Source: Ornithinibacillus scapharcae TW25
GTDB taxonomy: Bacteria; Bacillota; Bacilli; Bacillales; Amphibacillaceae
Length of the DNA stretch: 58,378 bases
NCBI RefSeq assembly: GCF_000190475.1
Contig: NZ_AEWH01000038.1
Span: 1-58,378, forward strand
Direction of reading: 5' to 3'
Both the position numbers and the translations under genes were made by a program. Below, piece by piece: positions 8,054 to 16,941 of this stretch. Under the pieces are notes generated by a model. That model did not search any database and was not told the origin of the DNA. It saw nothing but the letters and a program-made list of their open reading frames with translations. How positions within the stretch are numbered: position 1 is the stretch's first letter; every line of letters starts with the position of its first letter.

Positions 8054-8569
8054 ATGGTTTTTGAAGTGTTAGAAACTGAGATTAATAAACTTTATAAATA
8101 TTGCTTAATGTTGACTGGGTCACCTTGGACAGCTGAGGATCTTGTTCAAGAAACGATGCTAAAAGTCTATAAAATAAAGAAAACGAATCCGAACAAAGAG
8201 ATTGCATACTCCTATTTATGTACGGTTGCTAAGAACCATTTTATCGATGAGAAAAGGAAATATAAAGAAAGTATTCCGTTGAACGAAAACCTTTTAGGAG
8301 AAGCGGACGATTTGATAGATTATGACGGTCTAATTGAAATCCTACTATCTACTTTACCTTTGAAACAGGCTATGCTTGTTACGTTGAAGGATGTATTTGG
8401 CTACAGTTCAAAAGAGATAGCATCTATGCTAAGAATAAGTAATGAATCTATTAAAACAGCGCTTCATCGCTCTAGAAAAAAGCTAAAATTACATAATAGT
8501 GATTTAGACATGGAAGCACAAACCCCAAGTCACGAAATAATGATAGCATTCTCAAAAGCGACCGTATAA
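8054..8569 (+). CDS. ECF RNA polymerase sigma factor
   Basis: A 171-aa sigma-70 family protein of extracytoplasmic-function type. Region 2: EINKLYKYCLMLTGSPWTAE then DLVQETMLKVYK (residues 8-42). Region 4: LKQAMLVTLKDVFGYSSKEI then ASMLRISNESIKTALHRSRK (about 105-145). Good GGGAGG ribosome site. No anti-sigma factor follows; the next 250 bases hold only a broken small frame, so the partner is absent, remote or lost. Divergent from the VOC gene. Confidence 0.85.
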   Translation: MVFEVLETEINKLYKYCLMLTGSPWTAEDLVQETMLKVYKIKKTNPNKEIAYSYLCTVAKNHFIDEKRKYKESIPLNENLLGEADDLIDYDGLIEILLSTLPLKQAMLVTLKDVFGYSSKEIASMLRISNESIKTALHRSRKKLKLHNSDLDMEAQTPSHEIMIAFSKATV

Positions 8570-8636
8570 AATCAGTACGATGATTAACAGATGCCTTGTT
8601 GTAAGAGGCTGCCATCCACCATAAAGGAGGGATTAA

Positions 8637-8764
8637 ATTCCCAATAAAGTGTTTCAGTTATTTTAGCATTAACTGTTTCATTTTACTTGACGGTCCCAAC
8701 CATCCATGTAGTTCTCATTTCAATGCATAAGAAGTCAATCTTTTGGAAATCATTTTTTTCGTGA
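8637..8764 (+). pseudogene. Broken small membrane protein
   Basis: An AAAGGAGG ribosome site (8623-8630) is followed not by a start codon but by ATTCCCAATAAAGT, and a one-base shift then opens a hydrophobic frame (VSVILALTVSFYLTVPTIHV onward) ending in TGA at 8762-8764. It reads as a roughly 40-aa one-helix protein that has lost its start codon and frame. Family unknown. Confidence 0.3.
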
Positions 8765-8820
8765 ACGTGTTAATTGCATTAGATTATGTTAATATTATAG
8801 TAATAAAAGGAGGGATTTTG

Positions 8821-9111
8821 ATGATTTCTTTTACTGAAGAACAAAGGAATGAGTATAGTCTTATAAGGGATCTTTTGAATAATGCGAAATCATTAGAAGA
8901 GGCTGAGTATTATTCAAAACGACTCAATACTTTAATCGATCTAGCGAGAACACAAAATCCTACGGCTACGAGTTCCTTTACTAAAGAACAACTCGATTTA
9001 TATCTAGGATATAGAGAAAAAATTAAAAATGCAAAATATCCAAGACGTGTACGTTTCTACAAAGACAAAATAAAGGCATTATTAGCTGAAGTCGATAAAA
9101 CAGTAGTTTGA
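8821..9111 (+). CDS. Small hypothetical protein (KYPRRVR motif), 96 aa
   Basis: Start ATG 8821 with AGGAGG 9 bases upstream. A charged, helical protein with an internal repeat-like layout: SFTEEQRNEYSLIRDLLNNA and SFTKEQLDLYLGYREKIKNA, then KYPRRVRFYKDKIKALLAEV. The C-terminal motif recurs in the 57-aa gene at 9750 (KYPRQVRYYGKML), so the two are probably related. No known domain recognised. Same-strand neighbours 9330 and 9750 may form a small operon. Confidence 0.7.
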   Translation: MISFTEEQRNEYSLIRDLLNNAKSLEEAEYYSKRLNTLIDLARTQNPTATSSFTKEQLDLYLGYREKIKNAKYPRRVRFYKDKIKALLAEVDKTVV

Positions 9112-9329
9112 TGTTTTCTTTTGGTTAACTACTATATATAATAGATATATAATCTTTTTCTTTTCTACTTAATTAGCAACCTTTCAATTAGGTTAGCTGC
9201 AGGTTTTAATAAACTATAAACATAGAGTCCTTTGGGATGATTAATTATCATACAATAAGTATGGTTATTAATCCCCCTGGGGCTCTTTTTGTTTTTCTAA
9301 TTAAAAAAGATAGGGGGGATGATACTATT

Positions 9330-9710
9330 ATGATCATTATTGGCAAACTGTTCTTATCAGTTTTTCTTGGTGGACTAATCGGTTTCTTAGTTAGCTTAAT
9401 GAACAGTAGGAGAGAGTTGGATAAACCTTATAAAGTTGATGGAAAAAACTACTTTGGTTTTATCTATGATGTATTTGTAGGTGCTATTGCCGCATTGTTG
9501 GCCATAACTATTTTAGTACCAGGTGCTCTAGATTTGGAATATCCATCTATTATTGGTATTTCTATCATTGCTGGTTTAAGTGGAGAATCTATCTTGTTAA
9601 GTCAGCAGTTACATGCGAGTGAAGAGAAGCGCAAAATGTTGGAAGAAGCAGAGGAAAAGCTAATTGCCGAAATTAAAAGACAAATTGACAGCGAAAAAAG
9701 TAAAGAGTGA
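9330..9710 (+). CDS. Membrane protein, probably DUF4257 family
   Basis: 126 aa. Hydrophobic segments at about residues 2-22 (LFLSVFLGGLIGFLVSL), 45-65 (FVGAIAALLAITILVP) and 75-90 (SIIGISIIAGLSGESIL), then a charged coiled-coil tail rich in Glu and Lys. The layout fits the Bacillaceae DUF4257 family as I remember it. Start ATG 9330 follows GGGGGATGATACTATT; an upstream in-frame start at 9237 is less likely. It sits between the two KYPR-motif genes. Confidence 0.6.
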   Translation: MIIIGKLFLSVFLGGLIGFLVSLMNSRRELDKPYKVDGKNYFGFIYDVFVGAIAALLAITILVPGALDLEYPSIIGISIIAGLSGESILLSQQLHASEEKRKMLEEAEEKLIAEIKRQIDSEKSKE

Positions 9711-9749
9711 ATTTCAGAGGCTTGATAGGATAAAATAGGAGGAATTAAC

Positions 9750-9923
9750 ATGTCAACATTAATACAAAATTTGACTAGGGACGAAAAAGAGAAGATTACA
9801 AAAATCAAAACTAAACTGGTTAGAGCGAAGTATCCGCGGCAAGTTCGATATTATGGCAAAATGTTACATAATACGATAGCAAAGGCGGAGAAACATGTGT
9901 TGTCAAGTATTAATGAGAAGTAA
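9750..9923 (+). CDS. Small protein (KYPRQVR motif), 57 aa
   Basis: Short gene with a strong AGGAGG ribosome site 6 bases before ATG 9750 and a terminator 10 bases after the stop. The basic, helical product carries KLVRAKYPRQVRYYGKML, matching the C-terminal motif of the 96-aa protein at 8821, so it looks like a shortened paralogue. Function unknown. Confidence 0.7.
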   Translation: MSTLIQNLTRDEKEKITKIKTKLVRAKYPRQVRYYGKMLHNTIAKAEKHVLSSINEK

Positions 9924-9932
9924 GAAGAAAAG

Positions 9933-9969
9933 AAAAGGTGGACAAGGATTTTTCCTAGTCTGCCTTTTT
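9933..9969 (+). terminator. Rho-independent terminator
   Basis: A 16-bp imperfect stem (AAAAGGTGGACAAGGA with TCCTAGTCTGCCTTTT) closed by TTTT and followed by a U-run. It ends the small operon 8821-9923. Confidence 0.85.
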
Positions 9970-10070
9970 AAATTATTAGTTAAGGCTAGCACTAATTCCT
10001 ATAAAGATAATTCATTAAAAAGTTAAGGAGATAGTGGAAAAGGCATATAAAATTAGCGGAGGTAAAAAAT

Positions 10071-10238
10071 GTGAATACCAAACAGAAAAATGGCCTTACC
10101 AAGACTGGTTTTAGTAGAGCTGGGTTCGCTTCACGTAGTCACTTTAAAGAATGTGTGATGGGAAAATTAACATGTTACTATGAAGAGATAGATTCAGAGG
10201 TGAAAACTCTTTGTAGTTGTTATCAACCCACATCATAA
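10071..10238 (+). CDS. Small cysteine-containing protein, 55 aa
   Basis: GTG start at 10071 with GGAGG 7 bases upstream. The product contains GFSRAGFASRSHFKECVMGK followed by LTCYYEEIDSEVKTLCSCYQ, with four Cys spaced C-x6-C-x13-C-x-C, suggesting a small metal-binding or disulfide protein. The last 35 bases overlap a second open frame (10204-10359). Family not recognised. Confidence 0.6.
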   Translation: MNTKQKNGLTKTGFSRAGFASRSHFKECVMGKLTCYYEEIDSEVKTLCSCYQPTS

Positions 10239-10359
10239 CCTTGGTACCTATAGTCGTCATTCAATTACAAATGAAATATGTAGGAAGGAAACTAAACAGC
10301 AGATATTAGATTCTAAAAGGGGATTGAACGACGAAATGGAACAGCTTAGTCTATTTTAG
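10204..10359 (+). other. Overlapping protein-like frame without its own start
   Basis: A +1-shifted frame runs 51 codons from 10204 to TAG 10357-10359 and reads as plausible protein (VVVINPHHNLGTYSRHS, later GLNDEMEQLSLF). It overlaps the end of the 55-aa Cys protein and has no start codon or ribosome site. It could be the 3' half of a frameshifted gene, or a partner made by frameshifting. No family recognised. Confidence 0.35.
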
Positions 10360-10543
10360 TAAAATGACGGTAGAAAGGCCTTAAGCTATTTAGATACTAG
10401 ACGTTTATTTCTTTTGATATCTGTGTTATGTATACGTAATTTATGGGGAAACTGAATATTGGTACATGTTGTTTGGACAAAGCCAATAGACATATTTTTT
10501 ATTACTATGTATAATAACAGTAAATAAACAATACTAATATAAT
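10360..10543. other. Intergenic, nothing recognised
   Basis: AT-rich, no frame with a ribosome site on either strand. It could hold the start of an RNA ending at the 10544-10572 hairpin, but no good promoter was seen. Confidence 0.3.
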
Positions 10544-10572
10544 AACCGAGAATGCTGTCAACATTCCCGGTT
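10544..10572 (+). terminator. Terminator-like hairpin
   Basis: AACCG-GAATG pairs with CATTC-CGGTT (one A/C mismatch) around a 7-nt loop, followed by TTTAGTTT. It probably ends a plus-strand transcript from the region before it. Confidence 0.6.
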
Positions 10573-10635
10573 TAGTTTGCATGATACTGATGTTCGGGTG
10601 GGGCTCCCTCCTGGACAATATGCATGTACAAAAAA

Positions 10636-10679
10636 GAACCTCACCCTTATTTTGATTTAGCGATCAAAGGGTGGGGTTC
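10636..10679 (-). terminator. Terminator of the small hydrophobic peptide gene
   Basis: AACCCCACCCTT pairs with AAGGGTGAGGTT (one mismatch) on the minus strand directly at the stop codon of the 38-aa peptide, followed by TTCTTTTTTG. The other strand is only weakly U-rich (AGCTTTTG). Confidence 0.8.
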
Positions 10680-10794
10680 AGCTTTTGTCAATAAAATCTT
10701 TGACTAACTGTCTAATGAAGTCTAACAGCTTCAACAAAAATGCACCAGCTGTAAAAAGCACCGTTAAAATTAACAATACTACTTCTATCTCCAT
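10678..10794 (-). CDS. Small hydrophobic peptide, candidate type I toxin
   Basis: A 38-aa peptide with one membrane helix (about residues 3-24: IEVVLLILTVLFTAGAFLL) and a charged C-terminus (DFIRQLVKDFIDKS). ATG 10794 is chosen because GGAGG lies 8 bases upstream; an ATG six bases earlier (10800) is too close to it. It has its own promoter (10873-10900) and a terminator abutting the stop. Size, one helix and monocistronic layout match holin-like/TxpA-type peptides of Bacillaceae, but the sequence is not one I can name. An antisense antitoxin RNA was not demonstrated. Confidence 0.6.
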   Translation of the reverse strand: MEIEVVLLILTVLFTAGAFLLKLLDFIRQLVKDFIDKS

Positions 10795-10872
10795 CGACAT
10801 CCCCTCCTTTCACCAAGCAAATGGTTTCCAGAAGGGAAGCGATATCCCCACCCGTTCTATCATGCTGTCTCT

Positions 10873-10900
10873 ATTTTACACGATATAATGTGAAAGACAA
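10873..10900 (-). promoter_or_regulatory. Promoter of the 38-aa peptide gene
   Basis: On the minus strand TTGTCT (10900-10895) and TAAAAT (10878-10873) are separated by 16 bases, giving a leader of about 70 nt before the peptide gene. The other bases of the 10801-11108 gap hold nothing else recognised. Confidence 0.5.
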
Positions 10901-11108
10901 GATGATTCATGTTTTTAAAAGTATGATTTGACTCTTCGATATTCACTAAATACTACATTATCCTATATTATGTCGTTCTTTCGAGTTTACAGATATTTGG
11001 TAAAATAGCCTCATTTTTAAATAAAAATAATGGAAAATAAAGGGTTTTAGGTGACTGTTGTTTAATTATATATAGTGTAAAAATTTATCTAAAAGGATTG
11101 TGGTAAAA

Positions 11109-11932
11109 ATGAGTCTTAAAAAGCACCTTGTTCAGCTACTAGTTGTAGTGTTTGGGTTACTAATTTTAGGCCTCAATGTTTCAGCAGAATCCGCTTATAA
11201 TTCCAAAGACATCAGATTAACAGAAAATGAGTACGACTACCTAGTAAACGAAGTTGGTCATACTAAGGAAGAAATAGAATCACTACCAGAGGATGTTCTA
11301 AAACATTTAATAAAGGATAAGGCGAAGTTAGTCAGCAGAGAATCTACTAATGATGATATAGCTACAAGCTACTCAGATGGAGAAATTAAACTCATGAAGA
11401 CCATTCCATCAAGTCAAATTGACGTAAAAGGATATGGATATAAAGTAACTAGTGATCGTTCTGGAAGTGATAAATTTTATCTCCTTGGTCAATTCAGATG
11501 GAAGACACTACCTACTTTCACTTTAGTAGATAAAATGACAATTGGTTTCCCAGAATCAGCTGGTCTTTCTATACCTATGAGTTCAGGCAAGCCGACACAA
11601 CATCAGAGTAGACATTGTTGGGATTATTGGGGAGATGGAAACGTCAACTGTAGTGCTTACAAAAAACCACCTCTGATTGGTCTGCAAGTGCTGGTGTTGG
11701 TGCATCATACGATATAAAGACGTATAGCAATTGGACCTTAAATAGTGGAATGATAAGTCAATACGTATACCGAAATAAATCACTTCCATCTAAAACAATT
11801 AATGTTAAGTTTGAATACGGTCATAAAAGGTTTTCTGGTAGCCCTAGTGTAACTGTTTATCCAGCTGGGTTGGGTATAACACCAACTTCAACTACTGATA
11901 CTCGGGCGTACGGTATCGAGTTGGATCTCTAG
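11109..11932 (+). pseudogene. Secreted protein, one-base frameshift (possible bacteriocin)
   Basis: The product starts with a signal peptide (MSLKKHLVQLLVVVFGLLIL..NVSA) and continues with a charged pro-like region and a beta-rich, Ser/Thr/Tyr/Gly-rich domain. The frame is broken at A6 (11661-11666): with seven A's it continues TSDWSASAGVGASYDIKTYS to TAG at 11930-11932, giving about 274 aa. No enzyme motif seen. A two-helix membrane protein follows 25 bases later, the usual layout of a secreted toxin or bacteriocin with immunity, which is an inference. Start ATG 11109 behind AAAGGA; GTG 11100 is too close to it. The shift could be an assembly error. Confidence 0.6.
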
Positions 11933-11957
11933 ATTAAATCTAAAAGGTGAGGGTCAT

Positions 11958-12134
11958 TTGAGAAAGTTAATACTGTACACTTTTATAATATTAGTTATGA
12001 GTACATTATTATTTTTAGTATTGAACATCAATTCATCGCTGGATAGCGAAATGATTATTAGTCTATTAGTTATAGTTATTATACAAACTTCACTAATAAT
12101 AGCTATTCTGTTAAAAATACTAGAAAAAAGGTAA
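11958..12134 (+). CDS. Two-helix small membrane protein, candidate immunity
   Basis: 58 aa, TTG start at 11958 with GGTGAGG upstream. Two hydrophobic helices, residues 4-23 (LILYTFIILVMSTLLFLVLN) and 32-52 (IISLLVIVIIQTSLIIAILL), linked by a short acidic loop, ending KILEKR. It lies directly downstream of the secreted protein, so immunity or export accessory is a reasonable guess. Its stop codon lies inside the terminator hairpin. Confidence 0.55.
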   Translation: MRKLILYTFIILVMSTLLFLVLNINSSLDSEMIISLLVIVIIQTSLIIAILLKILEKR

Positions 12135-12159
12135 ACGGTGGGTTTACCTTTTTTCTAGT
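12119..12159. terminator. Bidirectional terminator shared by convergent genes
   Basis: A perfect 18-bp stem from ACTAGAAAAAAGGTAAAC with a 5-nt loop; both arms contain an A6/T6 run. The stop codons of the plus gene (12132-12134) and the minus gene (12155-12157) both lie in the hairpin. Confidence 0.9.
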
Positions 12160-13243
12160 AAATTTCACTTATACTATAAGAGTTATGGTATTCAGATCTA
12201 GAAACAACTCCATCTGCTATCGATACTATTGGTACACCATAATGTTGCGTACCCCATCTGGGTCCCATATACGACGAAATCGGCCCCGTAGTAGGCGCGG
12301 TATATAAACCATCATCAACTGGTGGTAGATTAGGTAAATTAGGATTGGGGTTGTAGCCTCCATTTCCTACCTCATCTACATTTCCATCTAACCATTCGGT
12401 GTAATAGATTTCTCCATCAGTTTCATCATAAACAGCTTCTACAAACTGAATATCTTCGCGTTTATAATCCCAATCAAACAATACATTTTCAAGTTTTGTA
12501 TAATCGTATTCACGTTGCTTTACTTCCGTTAGTTCCTCTGTTCTCGAATAAGAATATACCGTAGTATTAATTGTAGATGTTGTACCGTCACTATTTTTAA
12601 CTGTAGTAGAGGAGGATGAAGTCGATACCTGCCAATCACCCCAACTAGTATCATAGGTAATTTTTACAACTCCATCCCAAGTGACTACCTTTACTAATTT
12701 TTCTACATATGATGTAGAAACTGTTGTTCCACTAGTTGAACAGTTCCCATTTGTACAAGTTCTGGTATATGATTCAGTTTTTACAGGTATGTCATCATAG
12801 GTAAAGTCAGGAGCTAATTCTTCGGCCATTGGTTTTATCATTGGTTTTTCTGTTTCATTTCCCATCATCACATCAACTTGCATTACTGCGGCAATTAAGT
12901 TATGAGGTAACTTATAAGGAATCTGTTCAGGTCTACTATGGTCCACTGTTGATTCAACCTGTTCTATGATATATAGCCTTAGTTCCTCTGCTTCACCTTC
13001 TAATCCTAAGTCCTCACCACCATAATTCCCCCCAAAAATGGAAGAAATAAATACACTTATGAGAACAACTAAAAGGAAGATACCAGCTATAGTTAGTAGC
13101 ACAGGTAATCCTACTAACGCTATTAGCTTAATCACCATAGACATTACAACCTTTACCGCAACCTTAGCAACCTTCCTTTTTACTTTCTTCTTAATTGCAT
13201 TCTTAGCTTGTTGTGCTACTTGTGACTGATTGTTATTATTCAT
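12155..13243 (-). pseudogene. Conjugative transfer protein with M23 peptidase, 3' damaged
   Basis: 362 residues remain. The N-terminus is basic with one membrane helix (LIALVGLPVLLTIAGIFLLV, about 37-57); a Ser/Thr-rich middle resembles the transfer-associated wall hydrolases of Gram-positive conjugative elements; the C-terminus enters an M23 domain (GPISSYMGPRWGTQHYGV) but skips the zinc-ligand block that should follow (the H-x-G-x-D-I type motif) and runs out after VPIVSIADGVVSRSEYHNS. So an internal deletion and a frameshift have removed the active site. It overlaps the next transfer gene by four bases, as in a transfer operon. A remnant rather than a working lysozyme/peptidase. Confidence 0.65.
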
Positions 13244-14947
13244 CGTAAATCAGTCCCTTTAAAACCTTGTGGATTTCTTCTTGTATCATTTAATGCTCTT
13301 TGTAAATTTCGTTGATTGACAACTTGATGTTGCTGAACTTCTTTCTTAAGCATATTTTCAACGTTTTGATTGATATTAGGATTAGCAACGATGTGCTGTA
13401 ATTGTTTAGATATATCTACGCTGGTCGACTGACCCTTTTTAAGATTTGCATTCCCCCCTACCATCTTAGATACAATTTGTTTCTGTCCAGATTGATTCTC
13501 TATTTGAATGTAAGAGTCTTCAGACGTCGTTACTAACTGTACGGAACCAGGAGCTATATTCCCATTAGTATCTCTTCTAGCGTTCTGCATAATTTGGCTT
13601 GGTGAATATATTTGATTCTGAACTTTGTCCTTGAATGGGGAGACTTTTTGAGCAAGTTGATTTCCAACTTGGTGACCTGTTCTTCCACCAATTACTCCAC
13701 CTACATAACCAGAAACTTTTTCATAGTTTCTCTGTAAGCGACTGGATTAGCGCTTCTGTAATTATCAAATGATTCTTTAGGATGGACTATCGCATTGCCA
13801 GCTTGTTTCAACTTATCATTTATATTGAGTTCATTGTTCAGACTGGACAACGCGCCATGAATTGGTCGACTTGGATTATTCCTCATTCCTTGCAATGCCG
13901 AGGAGCTAGCCCTTTTAAATTGACGACTTATTCCTGAAACAACAGTAGCAGCACCTAACCCTTTTGAAATACTAGTAAATTGGCTATCACCTTCAGAATG
14001 CGAAAGACTGTGCGCACCAATTCCTTTTTGAATACGTGAATTAATTCCCTGACCTAACGCGGCTGTGGATCTTGCAGTAATACCACCTAGTGCTCCTCCA
14101 CCTCTACTTCCTAGCTCAGCACCCATTAAAGCACCAGCCGGACCTAATGCAGCTCCTGCAATAGCTCCTAGTGAGCCAACAACTGCCTTTCCTCCACCAG
14201 AAACAATATCTCCTGCTCTAAGCATCTTTTCAGATACTCTTCCTGGAGCGCTTGGCTAATTACTACCCACATTCATCGTTTAATTAGAGCCGTCATCTGA
14301 TTTACCTGTTTTTGCGCCAGTCTGAGCACCATTTTTCATAGACTGTAATGCTCCCGATACCGATTTACCAGAGATTGCACCTTTGGTCGCGCCTATCACA
14401 CCGCCTAGTGCTGCCAAACCGCTAAATGTGGTTGCTTTACCTAAAGCCCCTTGTGTATTATTGGTTAGTCCAAATATGCCCTTAACGGCCTCTCCAACAG
14501 GGATAAAAATAACGTATAACATTACAGACTCAATCGTGCCATCGGCTGTAATAGAAAGTACTGCTATTAAGAAGAAGGTAATGGCATGTACAGCCTGCAC
14601 TAATACAGTTCCTATAAATTCCCTAATCCAACCAAGAGTTATATCTTTTGTTTGTGGTATTAAGTAAAGAGCAACCATGACAGGACCTAAAATCATAAAA
14701 ATCATAATGGTTAAGCTACGCATGGTATAGTAGAAAAACGCCCATAGTAAGCTTTGATAATGATAAATCCCCCTAGTGCAATAACAATACCGACTAGCAT
14801 ATCCAAATCCTTAAACAGTCCTGAAGAATCAATACTACCGGAATCCTTGATTCCAGCTTTACTCCAAGGGTTAGAATTGGCAAACACCGTTGAGGTTGTT
14901 AATATTGTTAATGCAAAAGTGGTAAGAGTGATAAAAAACTTTTTCAT
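13240..14947 (-). pseudogene. TrbL/VirB6-like conjugation membrane protein, broken
   Basis: One gene in pieces. Start at 14947 with a signal-like helix (MKKFFITLTTFALTILTTST) and a short lumenal part; it then loses its middle by deletion and shift near 14715-14750, resumes with MRSLTIMIFMILGPVMVALY and TrbL/VirB6-type helices, passes two in-frame stops (near 14280 and 14245), continues Gly/Ala-rich, shifts frame near 13730 (restored by one extra A), and ends at 13240 with a Gln/Asn-rich soluble tail. Gene order with the M23 protein matches the type IV secretion module of Firmicute ICEs. No relaxase, VirB4 or VirD4 is left in the window. Confidence 0.7.
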
Positions 14948-14994
14948 TGGTACACCTCCATCTTTTTATTCAACAGCCATAATAAACGGGAAAT

Positions 14995-15044
14995 AAAAAA
15001 CTCCCAATAAACGCACGAATGAATTCGTGTGCTTATTGGGAGTT
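14995..15044 (-). terminator. Long perfect-stem terminator
   Basis: AACTCCCAATAA pairs with TTATTGGGAGTT and an inner CACGAAT/ATTCGTG stem; on the minus strand it is followed by TTTTTTATTT. It ends leftward transcription from the ApeA-like gene and insulates the conjugation remnant. Confidence 0.8.
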
Positions 15045-15228
15045 CCCATTTAATTATTATGTTATTTTATAATTTATATTAACGAATACTCTAAGAAAAA
15101 TCAATATGGAAAAATATAATGTTTTATGCAGGAATCTTATTTATGTTTGTCCAAATACTTTATAGTTTGTAAATAATAAATGCGTTAATGATAGATACAG
15201 GTAAGCGTCCCTTTCTGAAATAACCACA

Positions 15229-16286
15229 TTAACTTAATACTTCATTTATTTTCTCTAGTATTCCAAAATTGGTAGAATCTTTAAATATCGCTTCCATAAT
15301 AAATTCATCCTGAATCCCTAAGTCTCGTAATAAATAAACCATTGTTATTATCCTTAGTAACATATTAACGTATATCATTTCAAGGTGATTGAAAACAACC
15401 GCACCAGTGTTTGAGTAATGAGTTAATTGATCTCTTGTATTTCTCACCTTATCGGCAAAATTTTTCCTGTCTCTAAAAGTATCAATCTCAATTATTAACT
15501 CTTCAGGCAAATATTTGACTAATTCTTTTATTCTTCTTTGGAATCCGAATTCGTTAGCATACTTTAAAGTTGCTTTCAGCTTATTCTTCAAATCATTAGT
15601 GACATCTGCTTCAACTGCTTCAATCATCTTTTCAACTACTAAATTATACCTATCCTCTGTAATGAACGTTCCCTGCTCTGCGCAGTTTCTATGATAGCTC
15701 TCTAAAGCTTTAGTGTAGTTAATAAAAATATCTTCAACAGGCATCTTATGTTGAGAGTTTATAATATGTGAATAAAGTAATTGGGAAGCTTCAGCTTTTG
15801 AATCAAACCAATTGTTAAATACTGTTTCTAAACTACCTTTTAATCTAGGTAAACATAGTGGCTCAATTTCAAACCAATTAACCTCTAGTTTTTTCTTTTC
15901 TTCAAATCGAATCGGGTAGATATTAACTACTTTATTCTCGCCAATATTTGCTCTTAGTGACTCTATTTGAATAGGTGATTTCAGTAACAGAGTATATAAA
16001 TTTCTTAATTTTCGCACAGTTTTTTCAAACCATTCTATTGATTGAGGTTCATCTGGAGTTATTTTAATATAAGGGGTGAAATGTAGTTTTTTATCAAAAA
16101 ACATTTTACCACTCTCACGAACATTGTAATTAGAACTAATATTGGCACATAAAGAATCCACTTTGATATTAAAATCTATAATTGCATCCCTATCAAAAAA
16201 ATATTAAAAGGTCCATCCTTCTCAAAATCACTGGTAAAAGGGTTTGCTAAATACCACAACTCTAATCCCGTTAACTTAACATTTAT
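15229..16286 (-). pseudogene. ApeA-like HEPN defence protein, frameshifted and start-less
   Basis: The C-terminal part is a HEPN domain of the ApeA type: DKVRNTRDQLTHYSNTGAVV carries the R-x4-H ribonuclease motif. Upstream lies ApeA N-terminal-like sequence (WFEIEPLCLPRLKGSLETVF). An intact frame covers 310 aa from GTG 16161, but the same family signature continues 5' after an A7 run (16195-16201): with one more base the frame reads GLELWYLANPFTSDFEKDGP back to a ribosome site (AGGAG) followed by ATA at 16286 instead of ATG. So the gene has lost a base and perhaps its start, and is short for the family. ApeA proteins are abortive-infection HEPN RNases; whether this one works is doubtful. Confidence 0.6.
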
Positions 16287-16557
16287 GGAATTAAACTCCT
16301 AATTGTTATATTCCTAAATATTAACATAAAAACGAATGAAAAATCTTTTTCTATTCACGATTTGATTCGTTATTACTTTAAATGGCCAATCGTGTTGGGA
16401 TGTTTCAATCCGCACTTCACAAATTATATTTGTGATAAAAACAAGGATTATTATAAAAAATAGTTGATTAGCTGATTCATTTATTCTTTATTCCACTTTT
16501 TAATATGAGAACTTAATCCAGATAGAGTTCAAATTTAATTAAGGGGGATATTAAATT

Positions 16558-16941
16558 ATGAAAGATCAGTTCATTGATAATGAAACTGTGGGAATTAATC
16601 AAGAAAAAAAGGTGTCCACGGGGATCGAACCTACGGGGATTGCACCTTGTGCTGTTTATGGAGTCCATAGAATGATTGCACAAGGCGGTGCTCATACTTA
16701 TGATCAAAAAACAAAGGACCCAATTAAATACCTAGCCCATTTTTATAAATGTAAATGTGGTGAAAAAGTAGTTTGCGAAGGACAACCAGATTCGCAATTC
16801 TATGACCCAATGTATAATTATGTAACTAATGGTGGTATCAAAAGTGCCGCGGGCTATAGAGGGTCGTGGGCAGTTCATTATAAATTCAGACGTTTTATTG
16901 TTTTGTCTTTTTTAAAAGAGCGTCTTGTTCAAATTGAGTAG
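16558..16941 (+). CDS. Hypothetical protein with CxC motif
   Basis: 127 aa starting at ATG 16558 after AAGGGGG. Contains GIEPTGIAPCAVYGVHRMIA then FYKCKCGEKVVCEG, four Cys that could bind zinc. The last 47 bases overlap the end of the convergent lipoprotein gene, and the C-terminal 16 or so residues look unlike the rest, so the natural end may have been lost. Not recognised. Confidence 0.5.
   Translation: MKDQFIDNETVGINQEKKVSTGIEPTGIAPCAVYGVHRMIAQGGAHTYDQKTKDPIKYLAHFYKCKCGEKVVCEGQPDSQFYDPMYNYVTNGGIKSAAGYRGSWAVHYKFRRFIVLSFLKERLVQIE

Noticed and set aside
9261-9300. Terminator at CCCCCTGGGGCTCTTTTTG
   Set aside because: The stem would leave a two-base loop; it cannot form.
14065-14667. Plus-strand Ala/Pro-rich frames opposite the conjugation remnant
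   Set aside because: Shadows of Gly/Ala-rich coding sequence on the minus strand.
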